This document shows, piece after piece, positions 31,290 through 42,103 of a stretch of DNA of 64,000 nt. Positions within the stretch are counted from its first letter, which is position 1. The number at the start of each line of letters is the position of its first letter. The stretch is from NCBI GenBank assembly GCA_913056215.1, contig CAJXMN010000006.1, positions 1 to 64,000 on the forward strand, written 5' to 3'. The notes under the pieces are model-generated. The model ran no database searches and was not told the DNA's origin. It worked only from the letters and a program-made list of their open reading frames with translations. A program made the translations under genes and the position numbers. This stretch comes from an uncultured Flavobacteriales bacterium. GTDB lineage: Bacteria > Bacteroidota > Bacteroidia > Flavobacteriales_D > Crocinitomicaceae.

Positions 31290-32306
31290 TCACATTTTTT
31301 CTTCGTCCTGTAGCTCTTTCTCAATGTTACGATTGTTTCCAATCACCATACCTAGTTGTAATTCATGTACATAGTTTGTTGCCTGTTGAACAGCGCCCAT
31401 TGGAGAATCATAGGCATAGCCAATTCTGAAACGTTGACCGACATTCATTCCTGCAGCAAAATTGAGAGCGTCATTAAAGCGGTATGCAATGTTCGCCCAA
31501 AAACGACGTTGATAGATCACACGTGCACCCAAATTAAAAGATACGGGTGCTTTTCCCACAATTTGCGCCATGAAATGTGGTTCAATTGCTAAATCTGTTG
31601 TGGGAATTGGGAATTTATACATTCCGTAAGCAAACCAGTGTCGACCTAATTGAGACTGAGTTACTACTTCGTCAATGACCAATTCATTCTTGAGAAGTTG
31701 AGTGCTTGAAACACCCGCTTGGAAGCGTTCGCCATATAGTGCTATACCAGCATTAATATCAAACAAGTTTTGATTCGAATTATTCGCGAGAAACTTGTTG
31801 TATTCAGCGTCATCCTGATCCAATAATACTACTCTATCACTTCGAATTCCTAAGCTCGACCAACCTGCACTCATTCCCAAACTGAGCATAGTTTTTTTTG
31901 AAAATCGCAAATGATATGCATAACTTCCCATAACGCTCGTTTTCTGAAAAGGTCCTATCTGATCGCTCATCATACGGCCTCCGACAACGTGTTTTGTTAT
32001 GCCTATACTTTTCTTTGGACTTTTGAATATATTTTCACGGTCGACATTAAATTCATTAAGCACTTTATCGCGATCGTTTAAACTTATTTCGGAATGCCCT
32101 GTAACATAAAAACTCTGCGGTGTTCCTTCCAGCCCCAGCCATTGACGACGATAACCGACATCTATGTTAATAGTCTTGGTGAGTCCGCCTGCAGCAGGGT
32201 TAAAGAAATAAGGATTGTTGTAATATTGAGAAAACTGTGCTTCTTGTTGTGCCCAACCCCCAATGCTGAACATTAAGACAATGCATATACTCAGTAAAAT
32301 TTTCAT
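31290..32306 (-). CDS. PorP/SprF family type IX secretion-associated membrane protein
   Basis: 338 aa; QQEAQFSQYYNNPYFFNPAAGG, FRIGYAYDSPMG. Confidence 0.92.
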   Translation of the reverse strand: MKILLSICIVLMFSIGGWAQQEAQFSQYYNNPYFFNPAAGGLTKTINIDVGYRRQWLGLEGTPQSFYVTGHSEISLNDRDKVLNEFNVDRENIFKSPKKSIGITKHVVGGRMMSDQIGPFQKTSVMGSYAYHLRFSKKTMLSLGMSAGWSSLGIRSDRVVLLDQDDAEYNKFLANNSNQNLFDINAGIALYGERFQAGVSSTQLLKNELVIDEVVTQSQLGRHWFAYGMYKFPIPTTDLAIEPHFMAQIVGKAPVSFNLGARVIYQRRFWANIAYRFNDALNFAAGMNVGQRFRIGYAYDSPMGAVQQATNYVHELQLGMVIGNNRNIEKELQDEEKM

Positions 32307-32316
32307 AAGTCTTGGT

Positions 32317-35300
32317 TTATCGGATAATACTAACTGAACCTTTCAATTCGTTTCCTTCTCCGTCATTCAATAAAATTCTGTAAAAATAAGTGCCAATAGG
32401 TAATTGTTCTCCTTCATTCATGAGTGTGCCGTTCCATGGTTTTTCATATCCTTCAGACTCAAAAACGAGATCTCCCCAACGATTCACAATTTTTACTTGC
32501 GCCTTAGGATATAGGATATTCAAATTTTCAACAACGAATAAATCATTGCGTCCGTCTTCGTTTGGAGTAATCACTGTCGGTATTACGGGTTGGTATTCAC
32601 CACATTGCTCGGCAGTCAATGTAATAGTATCTAACGTAGTTGGACAGAAGGGATGACTTTGACCAAATACAATTACATTCTCGCCACCATCAAGATTAGT
32701 CACCAATGTGGATGACGTAGTGCTATTAGCAAAATCGGCACCTCCCTCAATCACGTACCAAATACTCTTTATATCTCCAAAAGTTGCCGTACCCGACAAA
32801 TTGATACCATCATTAATAACACACACTGTGGTATCCTCGTTAGAGATGTCTCCTTCCTGCATGTAAAAAACACTCATCGTATCAGCTGAAGGTGGGCATG
32901 TTCCATTAGTAATAGTCCAAGTCAAATCATTCCAACCGCCCTGAAAATCAAAAGCGAGTGTATTAGCAGATGAACTATCGAGGAAATTAACTACTCCATC
33001 CACGTCGGACCAAGCGCCTGAACCAGAAGAGGGCTGATTCGCAGCAATATTAATTGAAGTATCTTGACACAAATACAATGAGTCCTGTAAACTTGCGGGT
33101 AATGGCTGTTCATAAACAGTAACTATTAATGAATCCGAAAGGCTTCCACAGTTAGTAGTAGAGACAGTCCAAACAAAGGTGTTATCTCCATAAGTTAAAT
33201 TAGTAGCACCTGTATTGTTCGCCAGTTCATTGCTGACCGTAGCCCCACCGGTGGTCACGCTCCATTCACCAGTACCGCTAGAAGGGTTTTCAGCATTTAA
33301 GCTTAAACTAGTGGTGTCGCACAGCCCGGTAGTCGTAGTGTTAATAGTAGGTGTGTCGGGATATTCGAGCACTTCAACATCGAAGGTGCATGTAGCTGTA
33401 TTACCTGATGAGTCAGCTACCTCATAAGTTTGTGTTGTAATCCCAATAGGGAACTCGTCACCAATAGAATAACCCGACCCATCTATCTGAGTCAATTGAT
33501 AACCATTGCAATTTTCAGTGACCGCTGGCAAATCGTAGTTTACAACTGGATCACAAGTCGTAGTATCATCCGGACAAGTAATCACTGGATTTACTGATTC
33601 TGTTATAGTCAACATAAATGAACAGGAATCCGCATTACCAGCAGCGTCCGTCGCTACAAATATTACTTCATGCATTCCTGTACCTATTGCTGTTCCCACA
33701 GCAGGTATTTGAGACACTGCAGGTGTACCACAATTATCAGAAACTGTTGCCAATGATGTGAAATCAGTGATCGCATAATTACAATTCGTTCCATTACTGA
33801 AAACTTGATCTGAAGGACAAGCGATATCTGGCGCAATAGTATCATCAGGTATGACGTCTACGAAACAACTTGCACTGTTTCCATTCTCATCTGTCAGCGT
33901 CACTTCAATGGATTGAGCACCATTCAGATTAGTTCCAGGTGCTATATCCTGCGTTAAGGTCATATCTCCAAGAATAGAGCAATTATCTGTCCCCCCAACG
34001 ATCCCAGTCACATCTGGTGCATTGTACCCACATGATGCATTGACGGTCACCATAGTGTCCGAGGAACAATCTGGAACAGGGTTGATCACATCATTCAATG
34101 TTACTTCTAAATCACACGTTGAACTGTTCCCCGATAAATCCGTTACAGTCAGTGTGACAGTAGTCGTACCACTAATTAAAGATCCAGGTGCCGGACTTTG
34201 AGTAACGCTGAGATCACCCGTCGCATCACAATTATCAGTAGCACTCAGTTGTGATCGATAGTCACCAACATTGGCTTCACAATTAGCTCCCGCATTTTCA
34301 ACCTGATCAGGCGCACATGAATTAATCGTGGGATCAATATCGTCGACCACATCAAGTGTAAAAGAACAGTTGGAAATATTGCCCGACTCATCTTCAACAG
34401 TCATTTCCACAGTATGAGAACCCACAGGTAACGATGAATTTACAGCAACATCTTGTGAAACGAGCAGGTCACCTACAGCACTGCAATTGTCATCCAAGGT
34501 GAGTGCGGAGCTATAATCGGGAACTGTGAAATCACATGAAGCCCCAGCGCTCTCCGTCTGGGTTCCAGGACACGTAATTTGAGGTGAAGTTGTATCTGAG
34601 AGTGTCACATCGAAGGTACATGAATTTGTATTTCCAGCCTCATCCTCTGCTGTCATTGTAATGGTTTGAACAGTTCCTTCTCCGCTAATTACAGTACCGA
34701 TTGAAGGAGACTGCGTAACAACAATATCAGTGTTATTACTGCAATTATCGTTTAAGCCGATATTTCCTGAAAAATCGGGCAACTGTACCTCGCAATTGGC
34801 ATCAGTAGCTATCGTTAAATCACTGGCACAGGTGATTTCTGGAGCCTCTTCGTCAATCACTTCTACGTCAAAACTACACAATGTGCTATTGCCTTCAAGG
34901 TCAAAAACTTCTATGTCGACAGTGGTAGTTCCTGAAACAGTTAGCATTGGACTGGGACTCTGTTGGAAAGTCATATTGTTGACATCAGAGACACAGTTAT
35001 CATTCCATACAACCTCATCCGTATAATCTAACAACAACGTATCACAACTATTCAGTGCTGTAGACTGCGTTTGCGTCGGTGGGCAAGTAATCACTGGAGC
35101 AGTGGTATCCACCAATTCAACCATAAAATCACAAGAATTCGTATTCCCAAGGTTGTCGGTTGCACTGATTTCAACCAGTTGATCGCCAGATATCGTTGTG
35201 CCTTGTGTTGGGTTCTGAGTAATGGTTAAATCTCCAAAAGCCGAACAATTATCGTTAATAGTAGCCAAAGATATATAATCGTCTAAGGTTCCTTCACAAG

Positions 35301-36306
35301 CTGCGTCGGCTTCAATCGTTTGAGTGGAAGGACAATTCATGACAGGACCAGCCGTATCCAATGCAGTCACGTCTATAGCACAGCTGTTCGTATTACCCGA
35401 AAGGTCTTCAACAGTAACATTGACTGTTATTGTCGTACCGTGACCAGCTATAGGCGTTCCTGAAGCAACATCTTGTGAAACAAGCAAATCACTGTCATCC
35501 GTACAATTGTCAGAAACAACAACCGTGGGCGGCAGAATAAGGTCAGGGACCTGAGCTTCACAGATCGAAGGAGACATATAAACATCCACATTTCCATCAC
35601 AGGTAATTGCAGGATCCGTTCCATCAGTTGATGAAAGCTGAATATTATAAATAGCTACAGAAGGATTTGTTCCCACTCCGTCAGTGTTGTTTACCCAACG
35701 AAAACCCAACTGAACATTAGGGTTGTTGTCTGCCGAAGCTGGTAATGTCGTAGAATAGGATGACCATTCACCATCGGTTGCACAAGTAAGTGGTGTCTTT
35801 ACCGGATCATCGAGTTGTGTCCAATTTCCACCATCAAAATACCATAATGTAAAATTATCATTCGTTCCATCGCCATTTTCCAAATATTCGAACGTTAGAT
35901 CAATTCCGCATTGACCAGAGCAATCAATGATTGGGGATTCTGCGCGAGTATCGGTCAATACATCATAACCAAAACCGCTACCATCGGTAAGATAGGTAGC
36001 TCCTGTGTCTGCAGTAGCGTCTCCTATATGTAATGTAGGGTTTGAACCACAGCCAGTTCCACAATTACCCACACCTACACCATTTTCTTCCGCACTGACA
36101 TACCAGATATTCGCATCTGCACCATTATTACCGGCAGGTGTTTCCGTAGTCCACTGTCCATTTGGAGAACTGAAAGCATTAGCCGCCGTTCCTGAGTTGC
36201 ATCCGCTGCCGAACGTTTCAGTCCAAAAAGGCTGAGCATTAGCAAAAGACGTCAATAACATGCAAAAGAGTAACCGACTTAAATTCTTTGTGAGGATAAG
36301 TTTCAT
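32317..36306 (-). CDS. HYR-repeat surface protein with T9SS type B (gliding motility-associated) C-terminal domain
   Basis: 1329 aa; signal peptide; ~9 repeats of ITCP...C..(x)DY...DNCS...(S)C.F; C-terminus IPTVITPNEDGRNDLFVVENL...VKIVNRWGDLVFES...GTYFYRILLNDGEGNELKGSVSIIR. Confidence 0.93.
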   Translation of the reverse strand: MKLILTKNLSRLLFCMLLTSFANAQPFWTETFGSGCNSGTAANAFSSPNGQWTTETPAGNNGADANIWYVSAEENGVGVGNCGTGCGSNPTLHIGDATADTGATYLTDGSGFGYDVLTDTRAESPIIDCSGQCGIDLTFEYLENGDGTNDNFTLWYFDGGNWTQLDDPVKTPLTCATDGEWSSYSTTLPASADNNPNVQLGFRWVNNTDGVGTNPSVAIYNIQLSSTDGTDPAITCDGNVDVYMSPSICEAQVPDLILPPTVVVSDNCTDDSDLLVSQDVASGTPIAGHGTTITVNVTVEDLSGNTNSCAIDVTALDTAGPVMNCPSTQTIEADAACEGTLDDYISLATINDNCSAFGDLTITQNPTQGTTISGDQLVEISATDNLGNTNSCDFMVELVDTTAPVITCPPTQTQSTALNSCDTLLLDYTDEVVWNDNCVSDVNNMTFQQSPSPMLTVSGTTTVDIEVFDLEGNSTLCSFDVEVIDEEAPEITCASDLTIATDANCEVQLPDFSGNIGLNDNCSNNTDIVVTQSPSIGTVISGEGTVQTITMTAEDEAGNTNSCTFDVTLSDTTSPQITCPGTQTESAGASCDFTVPDYSSALTLDDNCSAVGDLLVSQDVAVNSSLPVGSHTVEMTVEDESGNISNCSFTLDVVDDIDPTINSCAPDQVENAGANCEANVGDYRSQLSATDNCDATGDLSVTQSPAPGSLISGTTTVTLTVTDLSGNSSTCDLEVTLNDVINPVPDCSSDTMVTVNASCGYNAPDVTGIVGGTDNCSILGDMTLTQDIAPGTNLNGAQSIEVTLTDENGNSASCFVDVIPDDTIAPDIACPSDQVFSNGTNCNYAITDFTSLATVSDNCGTPAVSQIPAVGTAIGTGMHEVIFVATDAAGNADSCSFMLTITESVNPVITCPDDTTTCDPVVNYDLPAVTENCNGYQLTQIDGSGYSIGDEFPIGITTQTYEVADSSGNTATCTFDVEVLEYPDTPTINTTTTGLCDTTSLSLNAENPSSGTGEWSVTTGGATVSNELANNTGATNLTYGDNTFVWTVSTTNCGSLSDSLIVTVYEQPLPASLQDSLYLCQDTSINIAANQPSSGSGAWSDVDGVVNFLDSSSANTLAFDFQGGWNDLTWTITNGTCPPSADTMSVFYMQEGDISNEDTTVCVINDGINLSGTATFGDIKSIWYVIEGGADFANSTTSSTLVTNLDGGENVIVFGQSHPFCPTTLDTITLTAEQCGEYQPVIPTVITPNEDGRNDLFVVENLNILYPKAQVKIVNRWGDLVFESEGYEKPWNGTLMNEGEQLPIGTYFYRILLNDGEGNELKGSVSIIR

Positions 36307-36545
36307 CGCGTAATAGTTATAATCTTCAAATATTTAGCGAATATAGAGAAATAAGGTTGAATTAAAAAGGAAACTTTCATCAAGATAAAACGTTTTCATT
36401 TAGGTAGTGATCATTCCTCAAGTTACTGGTTAAAAAATCAATTTTCTCGCCCGCCAAGTAGTAATCGCTTCAAAATGAAACATCCACGGAAAGTGATCGA
36501 ACTGTAAACCGATCAGAAGTCAGTTGTATGAGCGATTCTCCTCTT

Positions 36546-37217
36546 TTAGAAGTTTGGAGTGAGTGCATGCGTTTTAAAGAATTCATCAATATAATCAATA
36601 GCTTCTTCCTCAGTATCCACAAGCGCAAAAAGGTCTAGATCATCCTCAGAGATATTCCCTTCAGCAAGCATTGTCGATTTAATCCATTCAAAGAGTCCCT
36701 CCCAGTATGACTTCCCAATCAGGACAACGGGTTTTCTATTGATTTTTTTTGTCTGAATTAATGTAAGTGCTTCACATAGCTCATCCATTGTCCCGAATCC
36801 TCCAGGCAAAACAACAAACCCTTGTGAATATTTGACAAAAACTACTTTTCGGACAAAGAAATAATCGAATTTCAAATTAGATTCCGGATCAATATATTGG
36901 TTTCCACTTTGCTCAAAAGGCAAGTCAATGTTCAAACCTACCGATTTACCACCACCTTCTTGGGCACCCTTATTACCAGCCTCCATAATACCAGGACCAC
37001 CACCAGTAATGACTCCATAGCCTCGTTCTCCCAATAATTTCGCAACGTTGACAGCCAACTGGTAGTACTTACTTTGGGGCTGTGTTCTTGCCGAGCCAAA
37101 AACAGAAATACATGGCCCTATTTTAGCCATACTTTCATAACCATTAACAAATTCTGCCATGATCTTAAAGATCGCCCAGCTGTCATTGGTTTTAATCTCG
37201 TACCAATCTTTTTTCAT
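36546..37217 (-). CDS. TIGR00730-type Rossmann-fold (LOG family) protein
   Basis: 223 aa; ISVFGSARTQPQSKYYQLA, GYGVITGGGPGIMEAGNKGA, VVLPGGFGTMDEL. Confidence 0.92.
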   Translation of the reverse strand: MKKDWYEIKTNDSWAIFKIMAEFVNGYESMAKIGPCISVFGSARTQPQSKYYQLAVNVAKLLGERGYGVITGGGPGIMEAGNKGAQEGGGKSVGLNIDLPFEQSGNQYIDPESNLKFDYFFVRKVVFVKYSQGFVVLPGGFGTMDELCEALTLIQTKKINRKPVVLIGKSYWEGLFEWIKSTMLAEGNISEDDLDLFALVDTEEEAIDYIDEFFKTHALTPNF

Positions 37218-37220
37218 CTA

Positions 37221-40022
37221 TTATCGTTTTAATTCTTCGGCTAAAAATTTTGCCGTAAATGATGATTTCTTCTTTTTTGATAATGCCTCGGGTGTTCCTT
37301 CGGCTATTATTTCACCTCCTTTACTTCCGCCTTCAGGGCCGATATCAATAATATAATCCGCGAATTTAACAATATCTAAATTGTGTTCAATTACCAATAC
37401 AGTATTCCCCTCTTCAACAAGCTTATCCAACACATCCAGCAACATTCGAATATCTTCAAAATGAAGACCAGTAGAAGGTTCATCCAATATATAAATCGTT
37501 TTACCTGTACTGCGTTTAGCAAGCTCAGAAGCCAGTTTTATACGCTGCGCTTCCCCTCCGGACAAAGTTGTTGAAGGTTGTCCGAGTTTGACGTATCCGA
37601 GCCCAACAGATTTCAATGTCGAGACGACGCGATAAATTTTTGGAATAGGCTCAAAAAATGATTCAGCATCGTCAATGGTCATATCCAACACATCAAAAAT
37701 AGATTTACCTTTGTATCGAACTTCTAGTGTTTCTCGATTATAACGCTTCCCCTTACATGTTTCGCATTCCACATACACATCGGGTAAAAAGTTCATCTCA
37801 ATTTGTTTAAGTCCTCCCCCTTTGCAAGTTTCGCAGCGACCACCTTTCACATTGAATGAAAAACGACCGGGCTTATATCCGCGAATTTGAGCTTCTGGCA
37901 AACTAGCAAACAAACTGCGGATTTCATCAAACACCTTTGTATACGTTGCTGGATTCGAACGTGGAGTCCTGCCAATAGGGCTTTGATTGATTTCAATCAC
38001 TTTATCCAGCGCCTCTAACCCTTCTATTTCTTTATAGGGAAGCGGCTTCTTTACCCCCTTGTAGAAATGAGCATTTAAAATAGGATATAGTGTTTGATTG
38101 ATTAATGTTGATTTTCCACTTCCTGAAACACCCGTAATACATGTAAAAGTTCCTAAAGGGATCTTCATTTTGACATTTTTGAGATTATGTCCTGAAGCTC
38201 CTTTAAGCACTAGTTTATTTTCATTTCCCTTTCGACGTTTTTTCGAAACTGGAATAACGCGTTCATTTTTAAGATATTGAGCTGTTAAAGAATTGGTTTT
38301 AAGTGTGTTTTCATAATTAGTCGCACTAAGAATGACACCGCCATGCACTCCTGCTCCGGGTCCAATATCCACAATAAAATCGGCTGACTCAATCATTTCT
38401 CGGTCGTGCTCTACAACTATGACAGAGTTTCCCGCATCGCGCAACTGTTTCAGCGAATCAATCAAACGGGTGTTGTCTCGTTGATGGAGCCCTATACTCG
38501 GTTCATCAAGAACATACAAAACATTCATCAACTCAGAACCAATTTGCGTGGCCAGTCGAATTCGCTGCCCTTCTCCACCGGAAAGTGTCCTTGCCGAGCG
38601 ATTTAAAGTCAAATAATCCAATCCAACGTCAAGAATAAAGGAAAGTCGGTCATTGATCTCTTTCAGAATTTCTTTTCCAATTTTCAATTCGTTTTTTGAC
38701 AGTTTACGAGGCAAGGTTTTAAAAAAATCAGCTAATTCTGCAATATCCAGCTGCACCAGCTCGCCAATATGTCGCCCCTCGATCTTGAAATAGTGTGCCG
38801 ATTTATTCAAACGCGAACCTTCACATTCCGGACATATTTTTTTATTCATGAACGACTGTGCCCAACGTGTTACTTTTTTTGAATGCTTTTCTTCAAAGTG
38901 ACGCGTCATAAAATCCACGACCCCCTCAAAGGCAGAAACATTTTTCCCCAATCTATTTCTCGTCGCCTCACGACCGTACAGAATCGTCGTCATGACATCA
39001 TTCGGAATTTCCGATAATGGCGTATTTATACTATACCCTTCCGCCTCTAGCAAATCGCCAAGCTTATCAAATATCCAGGTGCGTTTATATTTCCCTAAGG
39101 GGGTCAAACCTCCTTTTTTTATCGAAAGCTTTGGATCGGGAATTATTTTTTTCATATCGATAACAGATACTTCACCAAGTCCGCTACAATTTGAACATGC
39201 TCCGTAGGGAGAATTAAATGAGAACAGATTTGGTTCGGGCTCTGGATAACTAATTCCTGAAGTTGGACACATGAGCGAACGGCTGTAAAAACGAACTTCA
39301 TCAGTCCCATATTTGTGGAGCATCATCGATTTATCTCCATGCTGCATTGTAGCTTCCACAGCACTCTTTAGGCGCTGACGGTCCGATTTATCGACTATTA
39401 CACGGTCCACTACCATTTCAATATCATGGATTTTATAGCGATCCAGTTTCATGCCGCTTTTGATATCCTGAATATCTCCATCGACACGTACTTTTGTAAA
39501 TCCCTTTTTCCTTATTTTTTCAAAGAGCTCGCGATAATGTCCTTTCCTCCCCTTGATTAAGGGAGCCAGAAAAACAACCTTTTCTCCACTGAATTCTTTT
39601 AGGATGAGGTCAACAATTTGATCATCAGAATATTTGACCATTTTCTCACCTGATACGTAAGAATAAGCTGTCCCCAGTCGAGCAAACAACAACCGCATAA
39701 AGTCGTATACCTCCGTGATTGTTCCTACCGTCGAGCGCGGATTTTTAGAAACAGTTTTTTGTTCTATTGAGATCACGGGAGAAAGACCTTCAATTTTGTC
39801 AACTTTAGGGCGGTCCATCCCTGACAGGAATTGGCGCGCATAAGAGGAAAAAGTCTCAATGTACCGTCGCTGACCTTCTGCAAAAATAGTATCAAACGCT
39901 AAAGAGGATTTACCACTACCACTTAAACCTGTAAATACCACCAGCTGATTTCTGGGTATCGTAATATCAACATTCTTTAGGTTGTGCTCTTCAGCTCCGT
40001 AAATTTCAATGCTTTCGCTCAT
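37221..40022 (-). CDS. uvrA: Excinuclease ABC subunit A
   Basis: 933 aa; LVVFTGLSGSGKSSLAFDTIFAEGQRRY, CPECEGSRL, CETCKGGG. Confidence 0.98.
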   Translation of the reverse strand: MSESIEIYGAEEHNLKNVDITIPRNQLVVFTGLSGSGKSSLAFDTIFAEGQRRYIETFSSYARQFLSGMDRPKVDKIEGLSPVISIEQKTVSKNPRSTVGTITEVYDFMRLLFARLGTAYSYVSGEKMVKYSDDQIVDLILKEFSGEKVVFLAPLIKGRKGHYRELFEKIRKKGFTKVRVDGDIQDIKSGMKLDRYKIHDIEMVVDRVIVDKSDRQRLKSAVEATMQHGDKSMMLHKYGTDEVRFYSRSLMCPTSGISYPEPEPNLFSFNSPYGACSNCSGLGEVSVIDMKKIIPDPKLSIKKGGLTPLGKYKRTWIFDKLGDLLEAEGYSINTPLSEIPNDVMTTILYGREATRNRLGKNVSAFEGVVDFMTRHFEEKHSKKVTRWAQSFMNKKICPECEGSRLNKSAHYFKIEGRHIGELVQLDIAELADFFKTLPRKLSKNELKIGKEILKEINDRLSFILDVGLDYLTLNRSARTLSGGEGQRIRLATQIGSELMNVLYVLDEPSIGLHQRDNTRLIDSLKQLRDAGNSVIVVEHDREMIESADFIVDIGPGAGVHGGVILSATNYENTLKTNSLTAQYLKNERVIPVSKKRRKGNENKLVLKGASGHNLKNVKMKIPLGTFTCITGVSGSGKSTLINQTLYPILNAHFYKGVKKPLPYKEIEGLEALDKVIEINQSPIGRTPRSNPATYTKVFDEIRSLFASLPEAQIRGYKPGRFSFNVKGGRCETCKGGGLKQIEMNFLPDVYVECETCKGKRYNRETLEVRYKGKSIFDVLDMTIDDAESFFEPIPKIYRVVSTLKSVGLGYVKLGQPSTTLSGGEAQRIKLASELAKRSTGKTIYILDEPSTGLHFEDIRMLLDVLDKLVEEGNTVLVIEHNLDIVKFADYIIDIGPEGGSKGGEIIAEGTPEALSKKKKSSFTAKFLAEELKR

Positions 40023-40960
40023 AAATTCTTCTTGATCGTATCATTCATAACCGCTGAAGTTATAGAGTTGTTCGTTTCATCAGGTAAACTTAATATCATC
40101 GTGTCAGCACGAGGCACTTTCAAATAAGATTGTCGAATCCATGGATTAAGTTGTCGCGTTGTTTTGTATAGCTCTCCTCTCTCCAAAGACCATTCTACGA
40201 GGTCATCTATGTCTTCGGTAACTTGAACTTTTCGCACTTTCCGTTCAGGATACATTTGCGTTTGAGTAAGATGAAAACCAAACTCCTCAGGGTTTTTCAT
40301 AATTAGTTTAACGGCCAATATGCGAAATACGTAACGGTGTGTTTCTGCATTTAGCTGTAAATCTGTATAATCATCCACCTGTTGATGTTCTAAGGCGTCT
40401 TCTATTCCCCGAACACCTCTATTATATGCCGCAGCGGCCAGCAACCAAGAACCCAGTTCTTCATAAGCATTCCGCAAATATTGACACGCTGCCCGAGTAC
40501 TCTTTTCTACATGAAGCCGCTCATCAATCTCACCATTGACAATTAAACCATATTGCCGAGCTGTTTGTGGCATTAATTGCCAAAATCCACGTGCTCCTGC
40601 AGGACTTCTTACCTGCATTAGTCCACTTTCGACAATACTGATATAAATCAAATCCTGAGGAACATCATAATTTTTAAAAATTTCTTTCATCTTGGGAAAC
40701 CATCGATGGGCTCGCTTCATAAAAAGGATTGTGTTGGAATGCCAAAAGTTATTTACAATCAATTCTCGATCAAATCGCTCTATTTGATCTCTCGTATCAA
40801 GTGCTATCGTTTCTCCCGCAAACTGAATACTATTCGGAACCTCTGGAATATTAAACTGACGAAGAGAGGTAACTTCTTGGTTGGTTGTTGACGATTGTTC
40901 TTCTTGTTGAACGCACGTTACAAAAATTGTACACAGAAATAAAAGTATAATTAGCTTCAT
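40019..40960 (-). CDS. Lytic transglycosylase (SLT/MltD-like)
   Basis: 313 aa; lipoprotein-like signal (LCTIFVTCVQQ), YISIVESGLMQVRSPAGARGFWQLMPQTARQYGL. Confidence 0.9.
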   Translation of the reverse strand: MKLIILLFLCTIFVTCVQQEEQSSTTNQEVTSLRQFNIPEVPNSIQFAGETIALDTRDQIERFDRELIVNNFWHSNTILFMKRAHRWFPKMKEIFKNYDVPQDLIYISIVESGLMQVRSPAGARGFWQLMPQTARQYGLIVNGEIDERLHVEKSTRAACQYLRNAYEELGSWLLAAAAYNRGVRGIEDALEHQQVDDYTDLQLNAETHRYVFRILAVKLIMKNPEEFGFHLTQTQMYPERKVRKVQVTEDIDDLVEWSLERGELYKTTRQLNPWIRQSYLKVPRADTMILSLPDETNNSITSAVMNDTIKKNL

Positions 40961-41022
40961 TCAACGCATTTTTAGGGGTCACAAAAATAGTGATTTATCT
41001 CGTAGTAAAAAGTAGATTCAAT

Positions 41023-42093
41023 TCAGCCTCGCGGTTTATACTTCATTGTATTCCAATAAAGCGAGAGAAATACAAGCAAGAAAAAAACGAGTCCCAACCA
41101 AGTGATACTTACCTCACCCATTAGAATCCATCGTCCGAGAAGAATAGTCAAAAGAAGAGATGCAGCACTGATCATCAAGAAAACCAACCAAACCCGTAAA
41201 TCTGAAAAGCCTCTGTACACCAAATGGTGAGTAGTATGATCTTTCCCTCCAACCATAGGGGAAACGCCTCTTTTTAACCGATTGATCACCACAGTTAGTG
41301 TATCTGCCGCTGCGGGAGCAAAGGCAACCAAAGCCAACAACAGACCGCTCCAAGAAGACACCTCTACTTCCGCTGGTACGTTCCACAAGCCCTGAATAGC
41401 AAAAAAGCCTACATACAACCCAATAAACTGGCTTCCCGTATCACCCATAAACATTCGAGAGGGGTTCACGTTATAAAACAGAAAACCAACGATTGCACCA
41501 ATTTCAGCGACTAAGATAATAACCCAAAAACTAAACTGATAATTCGCGACCATTAAGATCATGAACATACAGGCCAACAAAATAAATAATGCTACTGTTG
41601 CCGTAATTCCATCCATATTATCAAGCATATTGAGACTATTCATCACAATAACGATCCAAACTACTGTGATGATTAGGTCAACAGTCTCATGATGGAATAA
41701 CTGGATCACACTTCCAGATCCCGCTACGATAATCCCACATAAGAGTTGACCACTCAACTTGAGCAATGGCTTCGTATTATAAGCATCATCGGCCAATCCA
41801 ATCCCAAAAGCTACAGCTGAGGCCAACATCAAACCAATAAACTGTGTATTGTTAAAGATAGAATCCCCCTGGTGATAGGACGCATAAAAAACTGTGGTGA
41901 TCATAAACGTGATGTACATACTTATTCCTCCAAGTGAGGGTTTCGACTCGTTGCTCCAGCGTACCACAACATCATTTTTATTGCGTATACCTAGATTTCG
42001 AGAGAATTTAAGCAGCAACCGATTGATTAGCCAGGATATCAATACAGCGCCGGAAAAAAAAGCAGCAATTTCTAAAAAGTAGTTTTCTAACAC
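41023..42093 (-). CDS. MraY/WecA-family undecaprenyl-phosphate glycosyl-1-phosphate transferase
   Basis: 356 aa; multi-TM; NSLNMLDNMDGITA, GFLFYNVNPSRMFMGDTGSQFIG. Confidence 0.9.
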   Translation of the reverse strand: MLENYFLEIAAFFSGAVLISWLINRLLLKFSRNLGIRNKNDVVVRWSNESKPSLGGISMYITFMITTVFYASYHQGDSIFNNTQFIGLMLASAVAFGIGLADDAYNTKPLLKLSGQLLCGIIVAGSGSVIQLFHHETVDLIITVVWIVIVMNSLNMLDNMDGITATVALFILLACMFMILMVANYQFSFWVIILVAEIGAIVGFLFYNVNPSRMFMGDTGSQFIGLYVGFFAIQGLWNVPAEVEVSSWSGLLLALVAFAPAAADTLTVVINRLKRGVSPMVGGKDHTTHHLVYRGFSDLRVWLVFLMISAASLLLTILLGRWILMGEVSITWLGLVFFLLVFLSLYWNTMKYKPRG

Positions 42094-42103
42094 GTATCCC
42101 TAA

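Noticed and set aside
34730-35026. Plus-strand ORFs inside the HYR protein gene (also 32390, 33215, 36005)
   Set aside because: Antisense shadow ORFs of a repetitive low-stop coding region
36494-36515. TGATCG-N10-CGATCA inverted repeat downstream of the LOG gene
   Set aside because: 6-bp arms without U-tract; plausible by chance, not strong enough for a feature
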